Assembly: GCA_947378615.1 (NCBI GenBank)
Contig: CANCKV010000264.1
Location: 1 to 5,590 of the forward strand
DNA from: Chitinophagaceae bacterium
GTDB lineage: Bacteria > Bacteroidota > Bacteroidia > Chitinophagales > Chitinophagaceae
Reading direction: 5' to 3'
Length of the DNA: 5,590 nucleotides
Shown: piece after piece, positions 1 through 5,393 of the stretch
Numbering within the stretch: the first letter of the stretch is position 1
How the letters are laid out: every line of letters begins with the position of its first letter
Position numbers and translations under genes: made by a program
The notes under the pieces: model-generated
The model's input: only the letters and a program-made list of their open reading frames with translations
What the model was told of the DNA's origin: nothing
The model's database searches: none

Positions 1-149
1 TTAATTACTACCTGTCTGACTGTATTATTTTCGATGAGCACTTTACAATTCAAAAGACCTAGTATGTTAATAGTCAGTCGCATTGTTTACAACACAATAT
101 TTATCGAAACACTTTTTTATTTCTTGATTAATACTCGTATTGAGTGAAA
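1..149. other. Left-edge stretch with no supported gene
   Basis: No complete gene is visible here. Two plus-strand frames are open from the left edge. One starts at position 3, is read for 19 codons and stops with TAG at 60-62; the other starts at position 1, is read for 48 codons and stops with TGA at 145-147. Either could be the tail of an upstream gene. The frame ending at 62 gives the more protein-like peptide (ends FTIQKT), but such a short fragment cannot be identified. The minus strand is closed by stops near the edge in two frames. I treat the stretch as intergenic, possibly with the last codons of a plus-strand gene. Confidence 0.3.
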
Positions 150-170
150 TCGTTCTGTTTCAGACTTATT

Positions 171-516
171 TTGTACCGTTTTTGACTCACATTGTACCAT
201 TTTAGAGGCAACTAATACCATTTTAGACCCTGATTGTACCATTTAAGAGGCTGATTGTACCGTAAATTGAATGGATTTACGTAAATCAGTCTTTAAAATG
301 GTCAAGATTACTAAATAAACAGTACAATGTACTAGTAAAATGGTCAAATCTAGTTCTAAACGAGTACTAGACAAGTCTAAAACGGTACAAAGTGGCTTGA
401 AAGTGGTACAAGCAGTGTCTAAAATGGTACAAGCAGTGTCTAAAATGGTACAATTTAGAACTATAGTGGTACAAATAATTTCTATTACGGTACGAGGTGG
501 TTGTAAAATGGTATTG
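171..516. repeat. Dyad-symmetric array of 21-bp phased repeats
   Basis: Sixteen copies of a short motif sit at an exact 21-bp spacing. The left arm has TTGTACC-type cores starting at 171, 192, 213, 234 and 255. The right arm has the reverse-complement GGTACAA-type cores starting at 300, 321, 342, 363, 384, 405, 426, 447, 468, 489 and 510. The fuller consensus of a right-arm unit is TCTAAAATGGTACAA followed by six variable bases. Units at 213, 300, 321, 342, 363, 489 and 510 are degenerate but keep the phase. The inner left and right units are equidistant from position 280.5. A 21-bp step is two helical turns, so all sites face the same side of the DNA. Repeated binding sites for one protein are the natural reading. 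Candidates are the multi-repeat ends of an IS21-type element that has lost its transposase genes, a partition or recombination site, or a regulatory array. Faint further half-units lie near 150-170 and 517-531 (TTTCAGACTT against TTTTAGTCTT). No flanking target duplication was found. Confidence 0.85.
274..287. repeat. 14-bp palindrome at the centre of the 21-bp array
   Basis: GATTTACGTAAATC is a perfect palindrome centred between 280 and 281. This is also the midpoint between the last left-arm core (255-261) and the first right-arm slot (300-306), so the palindrome marks the axis of the whole array. A nearby GTAAAT at 262-267 could pair alternatively with ATTTAC at 275-280. The role is unknown: it may be a cruciform, a distinct binding site, or the joint of two inverted arms. 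Confidence 0.7.
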
Positions 517-541
517 TGAAAGACTAAAAAGAAAATAAAAT

Positions 542-567
542 CCCCCTTATTTGTCAAAATAAGGAGG
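542..567 (-). terminator. Rho-independent-type terminator of the 314-residue orphan gene
   Basis: CCTTATTT (545-552) and AAATAAGG (557-564) form a perfect 8-bp stem with a 4-base loop. Two more G-C pairs lie outside one mismatch (542-543 with 566-567). Read on the minus strand, the hairpin begins 11 bases after the TAA stop of the gene at 579-1523 and is followed by a T-rich run (about 526-541), as expected for an intrinsic terminator. It also separates that gene from the repeat array. Confidence 0.75.
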
Positions 568-578
568 AACTGAACATT

Positions 579-1523
579 TTATGCTTTAGGTAGAATCGTA
601 AATTGAGCTGGAAGTGTTGCAGATGAATTGGCAATGCAAACTCTACTGTAGCCACTGATTACTATCCATTTTCCACCTACGGCAATATCGATCGGTGTTC
701 CCTCCATCGTTTTTCCTTTAAAAATTTGGATAGCATTTTTACCATCGTTTTCAATGACACTATTAATCACCAATTTTACATTCATTTTTGATTGTCCAAA
801 AGCAATTTTCATTTTTCTCACTTTTGCAGCCTTAGTTCCTGTCACTGTAGTAATGCCGTATTCTCCTAAAACTTTCCAATTGTCAGGATAGGTTTTCTTC
901 AAATAGGCGATAGTTGAACGGATGTGAGCAGCAACAGGCTTAAAAGTGTTATTCCTGTTGTGCGATGCAAGCTGTGATTGAAACCTTGCAATGATTTGTT
1001 GACCATGCAAAGCCTTAGCAGCTACACAATTAGCAGCATCTGTTGTGAGATTAATAAAGTTTGAGGTAAGAAAAGTTGTCAATGGACTGATAATAGGCAA
1101 TATGTATGAGTCATTTTTTGTTTTTATAGCGGTTAATAATTTTATCCAGTCTTCGTCAGTTGTAGGATAAGTCATTTTTCCTGTGTCTGTAATTGTTCCG
1201 CCCCAATCTCCAATTGCTTTGAAATTAGGATTAAACAAAGATTTTAAATTTTGACAAGCACCTGTAGTATGCTTTACAATGTTTTTCATGATAGACTTCT
1301 CTTGTTGATGAAAATTTTGACTATCCTTATCCAAATCCTTGAAGGATTTGTCAAAAGCAATCGCCTTAGCACCAGTAATCGTGTCGGCGGCGAGGTCGAT
1401 ACCCTTACTAACAAACATGGCAACTAATGGGCCACCTGCTCCATCTGCATCTACCTTAGATTTGATGGTAGCTAAGAGATTTATTTCTTTGGTAAAATTT
1501 GAAGGTACTTCTGCACTAGGCAT
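579..1523 (-). CDS. Hypothetical protein with two tandem helical repeats and a C-terminal beta-rich domain
   Basis: This protein has 314 residues and I do not recognise a named family. It contains an internal duplication. LLATIKSK near residue 16 corresponds to LLTAIKTK near 129; GIDLAADTITGAKA (41-54) corresponds to FINLTTDAANCVAAKA (156-171); and FNPNFKAIGDWG (97-108) corresponds to YPDNWKVLGEYG (212-223). Two units of roughly 110 residues (about 10-117 and 122-232) thus follow each other, each mostly helical and ending in a G-(D/E)-(W/Y)-G turn. Residues about 238-314 are rich in alternating hydrophobics and glycine and look like a small beta-sandwich. There is no signal peptide or membrane segment, so a cytoplasmic location, or export by a non-Sec route, is inferred. 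The ATG at 1523 has no Shine-Dalgarno site but an A/T-rich leader, as usual in Bacteroidota. The gene appears monocistronic, with its own promoter box and terminator. Proteins with similar GDWG-like helical units are, as far as I recall, common hypotheticals in Bacteroidota, with no established function. I am confident that it is a gene and cannot assign a role. Confidence 0.88.
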   Translation of the reverse strand: MPSAEVPSNFTKEINLLATIKSKVDADGAGGPLVAMFVSKGIDLAADTITGAKAIAFDKSFKDLDKDSQNFHQQEKSIMKNIVKHTTGACQNLKSLFNPNFKAIGDWGGTITDTGKMTYPTTDEDWIKLLTAIKTKNDSYILPIISPLTTFLTSNFINLTTDAANCVAAKALHGQQIIARFQSQLASHNRNNTFKPVAAHIRSTIAYLKKTYPDNWKVLGEYGITTVTGTKAAKVRKMKIAFGQSKMNVKLVINSVIENDGKNAIQIFKGKTMEGTPIDIAVGGKWIVISGYSRVCIANSSATLPAQFTILPKA

Positions 1524-1568
1524 GATAAATTGTTTTAAAGATTAAATTAATTCTTTTTTTTAACAAGA

Positions 1569-1576
1569 CAAAAGTA
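1569..1576 (-). promoter_or_regulatory. Putative -7 box (TACTTTTG) of the orphan gene
   Basis: On the minus strand TACTTTTG matches the Bacteroidota -7 consensus TAnnTTTG. It would give a transcription start near 1562-1565 and a leader of about 40 bases before the ATG at 1523. No convincing TTTG -33 element lies at the usual 19-21 bp spacing, so the promoter may depend on an activator. Confidence 0.5.
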
Positions 1577-1620
1577 GAAGGGGGTATTCGTTAATGTATT
1601 ATACAATTATCTAAAGAATT

Positions 1621-1635
1621 TGTAGGATTCCTACA
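1621..1635. promoter_or_regulatory. Operator-like 15-bp dyad in the divergent intergenic region
   Basis: TGTAGGATTCCTACA is a perfect inverted repeat with 7-bp arms around one central base. Its centre (1628) is about 65 bp upstream of the predicted start of the minus-strand orphan gene and about 125 bp upstream of the predicted start for the glycosylase gene. A site near -65 is typical of an activator. No T-run follows and it lies outside the predicted transcripts, so a terminator is unlikely. The binding protein is unknown. Confidence 0.45.
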
Positions 1636-1717
1636 TTTGGGGTTAATGCTAAAAAATTGGAAAGTAGTAATACCAAAAAAGATGAGATTATTTATTTTTT
1701 GAAAGATGCATGCTGAC

Positions 1718-1748
1718 TTTCCAAAATTACCCGAAAGATTTACTTTTG
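1718..1748 (+). promoter_or_regulatory. Putative promoter of the DNA glycosylase gene
   Basis: TACTTTTG at 1741-1748 matches the Bacteroidota -7 consensus TAnnTTTG. It is preceded, after exactly 19 bp, by TTTC at 1718-1721, one base from the -33 element TTTG. The predicted start near 1753 gives a leader of about 45 bases to the ATG at 1799. This is the best-supported promoter in the window because both elements are present at the expected spacing. Confidence 0.55.
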
Positions 1749-1798
1749 AATAATCGGAGATTTAAAAACACATTACTAGTTGAAATGAATTGGAATTG

Positions 1799-2413
1799 AT
1801 GGTAAGTATTGTAAATGATAAAGACATAATAAAATTATTGGCACTTGACAAACTGTTTTCTACCATTTATGAAAAATATGGTTCTCCACCAAATTGGAAA
1901 AGACCAAAAGGTTTTATTTCTTTAAGCAAAATAATATTAGAACAACAAGTTAGCTTGGCATCTGCAAATGCTCATTTTCTGAAACTCAATAATTACCTAA
2001 AGGACTTTACACCTATAAACATGCTCAAACTTGCTGATGAAGAAATAAGGAATTGTCAAATCAGTAGGCAAAAAACAAAATATCTGCGGGCATTGTCATT
2101 AGCAGTTATTGAAGGCGATTTGAATATTGAAAGTCTAGAAACCTTTGACGAAGCAGAAATAAGAAAACAATTGACAAGCATCAATGGTATTGGCAATTGG
2201 ACAGCGGATATCTATCTCCTATTTTGTTTGCAATCAAAAGATATATTTCCAATAGGTGATATTGCTGTTGTTAATACCATTAAAGAATTGACGAATGCAA
2301 AGACGAAAGAAGAGATTCTCATATTATCAGAAAATTGGAAACCCTATCGTTCACTTGCCACTTATTTTTTATGGCATAATTATTTATCAAAACGAAGTAG
2401 AAAGATAATTTAA
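1799..2413 (+). CDS. DNA-3-methyladenine glycosylase-like HhH-GPD protein (AlkA type, short form)
   Basis: This is a base-excision-repair enzyme of the helix-hairpin-helix-GPD superfamily. By family, it cleaves the N-glycosidic bond of alkylated purines such as 3-methyladenine in cytoplasmic DNA, leaving an abasic site. Numbered from the ATG at 1799 (204 residues), the conserved QQVS segment is at about 49-52. The hairpin LTSINGIGNWTAD is at about 125-137, and the GPD loop FPIGDIAV at about 150-157 carries the likely catalytic aspartate D154. A C-terminal WKPYRSLATYFLWH (about 180-193) fits the family's closing helix. Tryptophan (W134) occupies the position of the lyase lysine of endonuclease III, and there is no iron-sulphur cysteine cluster, so a monofunctional glycosylase is expected. 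It lacks the N-terminal domain of the 282-residue E. coli AlkA, like many short bacterial homologues. An in-frame TTG at 1790 would add three residues; ATG is preferred. Exact substrate range is inferred, and no adaptive-response partner is adjacent. Confidence 0.88.
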   Translation: MVSIVNDKDIIKLLALDKLFSTIYEKYGSPPNWKRPKGFISLSKIILEQQVSLASANAHFLKLNNYLKDFTPINMLKLADEEIRNCQISRQKTKYLRALSLAVIEGDLNIESLETFDEAEIRKQLTSINGIGNWTADIYLLFCLQSKDIFPIGDIAVVNTIKELTNAKTKEEILILSENWKPYRSLATYFLWHNYLSKRSRKII

Positions 2414-2474
2414 CTTGTTTTATCCGAGTTTAAGTTCTAAATAATGCCTCATGTAAACCTAATAACAATACAGT

Positions 2475-2520
2475 GACAAATAGTTTGTCTTGCCATCCAT
2501 GCAAGAATTAAGCTATTTTT
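2475..2520 (+). terminator. Possible terminator hairpins downstream of the glycosylase gene
   Basis: Two small hairpins follow each other in the 2414-2551 spacer: GACAAA/TTTGTC (2475-2480 with 2484-2489, 3-base loop) and CTTGC/GCAAG (2489-2493 with 2501-2505, 7-base loop). A short T-run lies at 2515-2520. They share base 2489 and the T-run is 9 bases after the second stem, so this is a weak terminator candidate. It would separate the glycosylase transcript from the efflux operon. Confidence 0.3.
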
Positions 2521-2551
2521 AATATTAGCAAATCCTAAACCATTTAACCAT

Positions 2552-2559
2552 TACTTTTG
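2552..2559 (+). promoter_or_regulatory. Putative -7 box (TACTTTTG) of the efflux operon
   Basis: TACTTTTG again matches the Bacteroidota -7 consensus and is identical to the boxes at 1569-1576 (minus) and 1741-1748. No clear -33 TTTG stands 19-21 bp upstream. The predicted transcription start near 2564 leaves a leader of about 107 bases to the preferred ATG at 2671, or about 29 bases to the alternative GTG at 2593. Confidence 0.45.
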
Positions 2560-2670
2560 TAGGAAACCAAGCCCCCTTGATTAATTCAGAATGTGAATAT
2601 TAAATCTATGATGGTTAATGATATAAAAGAGTACTCAGAAATACAGCACAAAGCGATTAGTCATGGCTTA

Positions 2671-4023
2671 ATGAAAACCGATAATCTTCTATTTACAGCA
2701 ATTATATTGACATTTACATTTTTTCATTTTTCAATTACTACTGCATTTTCACAAAATACAAATACTCCTAAACTTGACAACCCATCCTCTCTCACACTTC
2801 CTCAATGTATTATTTATGCAATGCAACATCAACCAAATTTGCAGAAATCATTATTGAATATTGAAGTAGCTAAAGCTACAATCGCCATTAATAAATCGGG
2901 ATTATTACCTCAAGTAGGGGCTACTGCGAACTTTACAAATTATATTAGCCTGCCTACCACTATTTCTAGTACTACTTCCAAACCTGTTAAGACGGGTGTT
3001 TTAAATACTTTAATTCCAGGAATTGCCGTTACACAGGCTATTTATAGTCCCACTTTGAAATATGCCACTGCCGCTGCACCAATATTGCAAAAGCAAGCTG
3101 AACAGTCAACCGATAGTGTGAAAATTGAATTAGTGGCAGCAGTTAGTAAAACATTTTATAGCCTATTGCTTACCCTTCAACAAATAGATATTCTAAAGGA
3201 GGATACACTTCGATTGGGACAAAACCTAAGGGATTCTTATCATAAATATTTAAGTGGGATTGTGGATGAAACCGATTATGAACAGGCAACCATTTCGCTA
3301 AATAATTCTGTAGCATCATTAAGGCAAGCCACCGAAAACATTCAACCACAATATGCAGTGCTAAAACAATTAATTGGGTATCCTTCGGCAAATCAATTCA
3401 ATATCAGTTTCGATACAGCACAGATGGCAAAGGAAATTGAGTTTGATACTACAATTGCTTTGAAGATTGACAATCGAATTGAAGTAAAACAATTGGCATT
3501 GTTTAAGGACTTGCAACATCAAATGACTAATTATTACGAGAATCAAGCACTCCCTACCTTTTCTGCATTCTTTAATTATAACTTCGAATTTGAAAATAAT
3601 CAGTTTTCCAAACTCTACAATAATATCTATCCTTATTCTTATATAGGGCTATCTGCAAGTGTGCCGATATTTACAGGGTTTGCACGGGTTCAGGGCGTGC
3701 ATCGTTCCAAACTTCAGGAAAGACAATTGGAATGGATTAGTACCGATTTGCAAGCACAAATAAATACGCAATACACTACTGCTTTGGCTAATTACAAGAG
3801 TAATTTGAATAACTATCAGACGTTAGAGAAGAATAAGGCATTGGCAAAAAGAGTCTATTTTGTTGTTAACTTACAATATAAACAAGGGATTGTGGCGTAT
3901 TTGAATGTAATCAATGCAGAATCGAACCTGATTAATGCGGAGATTAGTTCTCTAAATGCCTTATTCCAAGTATTATCGAGTAAGATTGATTTGGAAAAAG
4001 CAGAAGGAGTCATTAAATATTAA
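2671..4023 (+). CDS. TolC/OprM-family outer-membrane efflux channel
   Basis: This is the outer-membrane component of a tripartite RND efflux system; trimers form a beta-barrel in the outer membrane with a long alpha-helical periplasmic tunnel. From the ATG at 2671 the product is 450 residues, within the usual family range. It begins with a Sec signal peptide (K2, hydrophobic about 5-20, ending TTAFS, cleavage likely near residue 27). Two outer-membrane-efflux repeats follow, about 42-237 and 264-444. Each has the helix, then a leucine-proline turn (GLLPQVGATANF, then QALPTFSAFFNYNF), then a strand pair (VTQAIYSPTL; VPIFTGFARV). The C-terminal helix has VINAESNLINAE. The frame stays open upstream to a GTG at 2593, with ATGs at 2608 and 2611. 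Those starts would place 20-26 polar residues before the signal peptide, so 2671 is preferred, although the promoter box at 2552 would suit an earlier start. It is the first gene of the operon and lies 80 bp ahead of the adaptor gene. The transported compound cannot be told from sequence. Confidence 0.9.
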   Translation: MKTDNLLFTAIILTFTFFHFSITTAFSQNTNTPKLDNPSSLTLPQCIIYAMQHQPNLQKSLLNIEVAKATIAINKSGLLPQVGATANFTNYISLPTTISSTTSKPVKTGVLNTLIPGIAVTQAIYSPTLKYATAAAPILQKQAEQSTDSVKIELVAAVSKTFYSLLLTLQQIDILKEDTLRLGQNLRDSYHKYLSGIVDETDYEQATISLNNSVASLRQATENIQPQYAVLKQLIGYPSANQFNISFDTAQMAKEIEFDTTIALKIDNRIEVKQLALFKDLQHQMTNYYENQALPTFSAFFNYNFEFENNQFSKLYNNIYPYSYIGLSASVPIFTGFARVQGVHRSKLQERQLEWISTDLQAQINTQYTTALANYKSNLNNYQTLEKNKALAKRVYFVVNLQYKQGIVAYLNVINAESNLINAEISSLNALFQVLSSKIDLEKAEGVIKY

Positions 4024-4024
4024 T

Positions 4025-4096
4025 GGAAAATTGAAAATGGAAAATGTAGAATTGTCAGATTCTTAATTTTCAATTTTCAATTTTCAATTTTCAATT
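4025..4096 (+). repeat. AATTTTC heptamer tandem repeat with inverted copies, between channel and adaptor genes
   Basis: Four exact copies of AATTTTC run at 4065-4071, 4072-4078, 4079-4085 and 4086-4092, followed by AATT. Upstream, GAAAATTGAAAAT (4026-4038) is the exact reverse complement of ATTTTCAATTTTC, which occurs in three registers of the tandem tract. The transcript can therefore fold into an A/U-only hairpin with sliding pairing. The tract ends 7 bases before the adaptor ATG at 4104, inside the expected ribosome-binding area. It may tune translation of the adaptor or vary in copy number. There is no G/C stem or U-run to support a terminator. Confidence 0.7.
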
Positions 4097-4103
4097 AGAA
4101 GTT

Positions 4104-5294
4104 ATGAATGATAAATTATTGAAGTTTGGGGTGATGCTGATTGCTTTAGCAGTTTTTTCATCCTGCGATCAGAAGGTTACTCCTCCAAATCCACCTGTTC
4201 CTGTCAATATTATAAAAGTGTCTTTGCAGCCTGTTGTATATTTTGATAAATATCCTGCTACCACACAGGCATTGAATCAAGTAAACCTGTTGCCTCAAGT
4301 TCAGGGATATATCACAGGGATATTTTTCAATGACGGTGCGGATGTAAGAAAAGGACAGAAATTATATGAAATAGATACACGTTTGTATCAGGCATCTGTT
4401 TCCACTGCTGAGGCAAATCTTAAAGTTGCAAAAGGTAATTATGAACAGGCAAAGCAAGATGCAGACCGCTATGTGTATCTGAATAGCTACAATGCAGTTG
4501 CCAAACAACAATATGATCATGCCATCATTGCCTTACAAAATGCAAAAAATCAAGTGGCAGCTGCAGAGGAATCCGTAAAGACTGCAAAGACTAATTTGAC
4601 CTATGCAATCATCACCGCACCTTTTGATGGCACGGTTGGATTTAGTCAGGTAAAAATTGGTAATATGGTGGTAGCAGGGCAAACGATACTGAATACTATT
4701 TCTACTAATAACCCGATTGCCGTGGACATTTTGGTAAATGAGAAACAACTACCACTGTTTGAAGGTTATCAGGACAATAAAAAAGTGGGTAATGATTCAT
4801 TGTTTACGATGTTACTACCTAATAATGCACCCTATCCATTTCCTGGAAAGATTTCAGTCATTGACAGGGCAGTTGACCCACAAACAGGTTCTATTCGAGT
4901 AAGATTGATTTTTCCGAATAATAAGAAAGTCTTAAAGGCAGGGATGAGTTGTGTAGTTAAAGTGCATAATCAGGAAACAGCTCCTCAATTGCTGATTCCA
5001 AACAAGGCAGTTGTAGAGCAAATGGGCGAATACTTTGTATTTATTGCAAAAGATACTGCTTATAAACGTTCTCCTGATGTAGATAATAAGCAAGCTGTTG
5101 ATACTACAATGGAATCTGTCAAGTTGCGTTCTGTTCAAAGAAAAATTCAATTGGGACAAACAATTGGCGGAAACGTAATTGTTTTATCTGGACTTTCTGT
5201 AAACGACCGCTTGATTGTAGATGGTGTGCAAGCAATACATGACGGTTCGGCAATTGCAGCAGGAAGTAAACCTCCGTCTTCTAAAGGGCGATGA
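4104..5294 (+). CDS. RND efflux periplasmic adaptor lipoprotein (AcrA/MexA, HlyD family)
   Basis: This is the membrane-fusion protein that bridges the inner-membrane RND pump and the TolC-type channel. The 396-residue product starts with a lipoprotein signal ending FSSC, with C21 as the expected lipidated cysteine followed by D22, so anchoring in a membrane facing the periplasm is likely. The first half of the lipoyl domain is at about 58-92 (LLPQVQGYITGIFFNDGADVRKG). The alpha-helical hairpin at about 93-165 is rich in alanine and lysine with heptad character. The second lipoyl half has the family motif APFDGTVG at 172-179. A beta-barrel domain follows at about 204-288, with VDPQTGSIRVR at 257-267, and a membrane-proximal domain at about 293-383. 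A lysine- and serine-rich tail closes the protein. The length is normal. The start ATG lies 80 bp after the channel gene, just after the heptamer repeats, and has no clear Shine-Dalgarno site. The pump gene starts 99 bp downstream, supporting one operon. The family assignment is firm; the substrate is unknown. Confidence 0.93.
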   Translation: MNDKLLKFGVMLIALAVFSSCDQKVTPPNPPVPVNIIKVSLQPVVYFDKYPATTQALNQVNLLPQVQGYITGIFFNDGADVRKGQKLYEIDTRLYQASVSTAEANLKVAKGNYEQAKQDADRYVYLNSYNAVAKQQYDHAIIALQNAKNQVAAAEESVKTAKTNLTYAIITAPFDGTVGFSQVKIGNMVVAGQTILNTISTNNPIAVDILVNEKQLPLFEGYQDNKKVGNDSLFTMLLPNNAPYPFPGKISVIDRAVDPQTGSIRVRLIFPNNKKVLKAGMSCVVKVHNQETAPQLLIPNKAVVEQMGEYFVFIAKDTAYKRSPDVDNKQAVDTTMESVKLRSVQRKIQLGQTIGGNVIVLSGLSVNDRLIVDGVQAIHDGSAIAAGSKPPSSKGR

Positions 5295-5317
5295 AAAGTC
5301 CTAATTGATAAGAAAGA

Positions 5318-5356
5318 TATAAGGAAGGTTTCGCTCAAAGCGAAGCCTTCCTTGTA
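5318..5356 (+). repeat. Strong intergenic hairpin between adaptor and pump genes
   Basis: The arms 5321-5335 and 5339-5353 pair over 15 bp (one of them a T-G wobble at 5329/5345) around a 3-base loop. A further three pairs at 5318-5320/5354-5356 include one wobble. The stem is the most stable one visible in the window. No T-run follows (GTAAATCATT), so full termination is unlikely. Candidate roles are stabilising the upstream mRNA, partial attenuation that lowers pump expression relative to adaptor, or a dispersed palindromic repeat copied around the genome. Confidence 0.7.
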
Positions 5357-5362
5357 AATCAT

Positions 5363-5386
5363 TCTAATCACTCTAATAACTCTAAT
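5363..5386 (+). repeat. Three 9-bp direct repeats (TCTAATMAC-like) before the pump start
   Basis: TCTAAT recurs at 5363-5368, 5372-5377 and 5381-5386, giving units TCTAATCAC, TCTAATAAC and TCTAATCAG at a 9-bp step. The last core ends 7 bases before the ATG at 5394, so the repeats occupy the leader next to the ribosome-binding area. They may be a simple-sequence relic or a binding site; the sequence alone does not decide. Confidence 0.55.
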
Positions 5387-5393
5387 CAGTGAT

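Noticed and set aside
150..531. CRISPR array as an explanation of the regular repeats.
   Set aside because: The period is only 21 bp with a conserved core of about 7-15 bases and very short variable gaps, and the orientation flips in the middle. CRISPR repeats and spacers are longer and keep one orientation; no cas gene is present.
150..531. A complete insertion sequence.
   Set aside because: There is no transposase gene between the arms, and no target-site duplication was found by eye at the faint outer ends. At most this is a relic or a transposase-free derivative.
243..557. Minus-strand open frame of 104 codons with a seven-residue periodic pattern (LDTACTI-like).
   Set aside because: The 21-bp DNA repeat equals seven codons, so one frame stays open and a heptad pattern appears automatically. 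It starts with TTG inside the terminator hairpin, has no promoter or ribosome site, and its composition is unlike that of the neighbouring proteins.
1339..1545. Plus-strand open frame of 68 codons opposite the orphan gene.
   Set aside because: It lies almost wholly antisense to the 5' part of the 579-1523 gene, has no promoter or initiation signal, and looks like a shadow frame.
3170..3391. Minus-strand open frame of 73 codons within the channel gene.
   Set aside because: It is antisense to a well-supported TolC-family coding region and shows no independent signals.
4533..5159. Two minus-strand open frames (4533-4748 and 4932-5159) within the adaptor gene.
   Set aside because: Both are antisense to conserved adaptor domains, and their cysteine- and leucine-rich translations are typical of shadow frames.
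5318..5356. Intrinsic terminator ending the operon after the adaptor gene.
   Set aside because: The stem is strong, but no T-run follows on the plus strand and the next gene, the cognate pump, starts only about 40 bases later.
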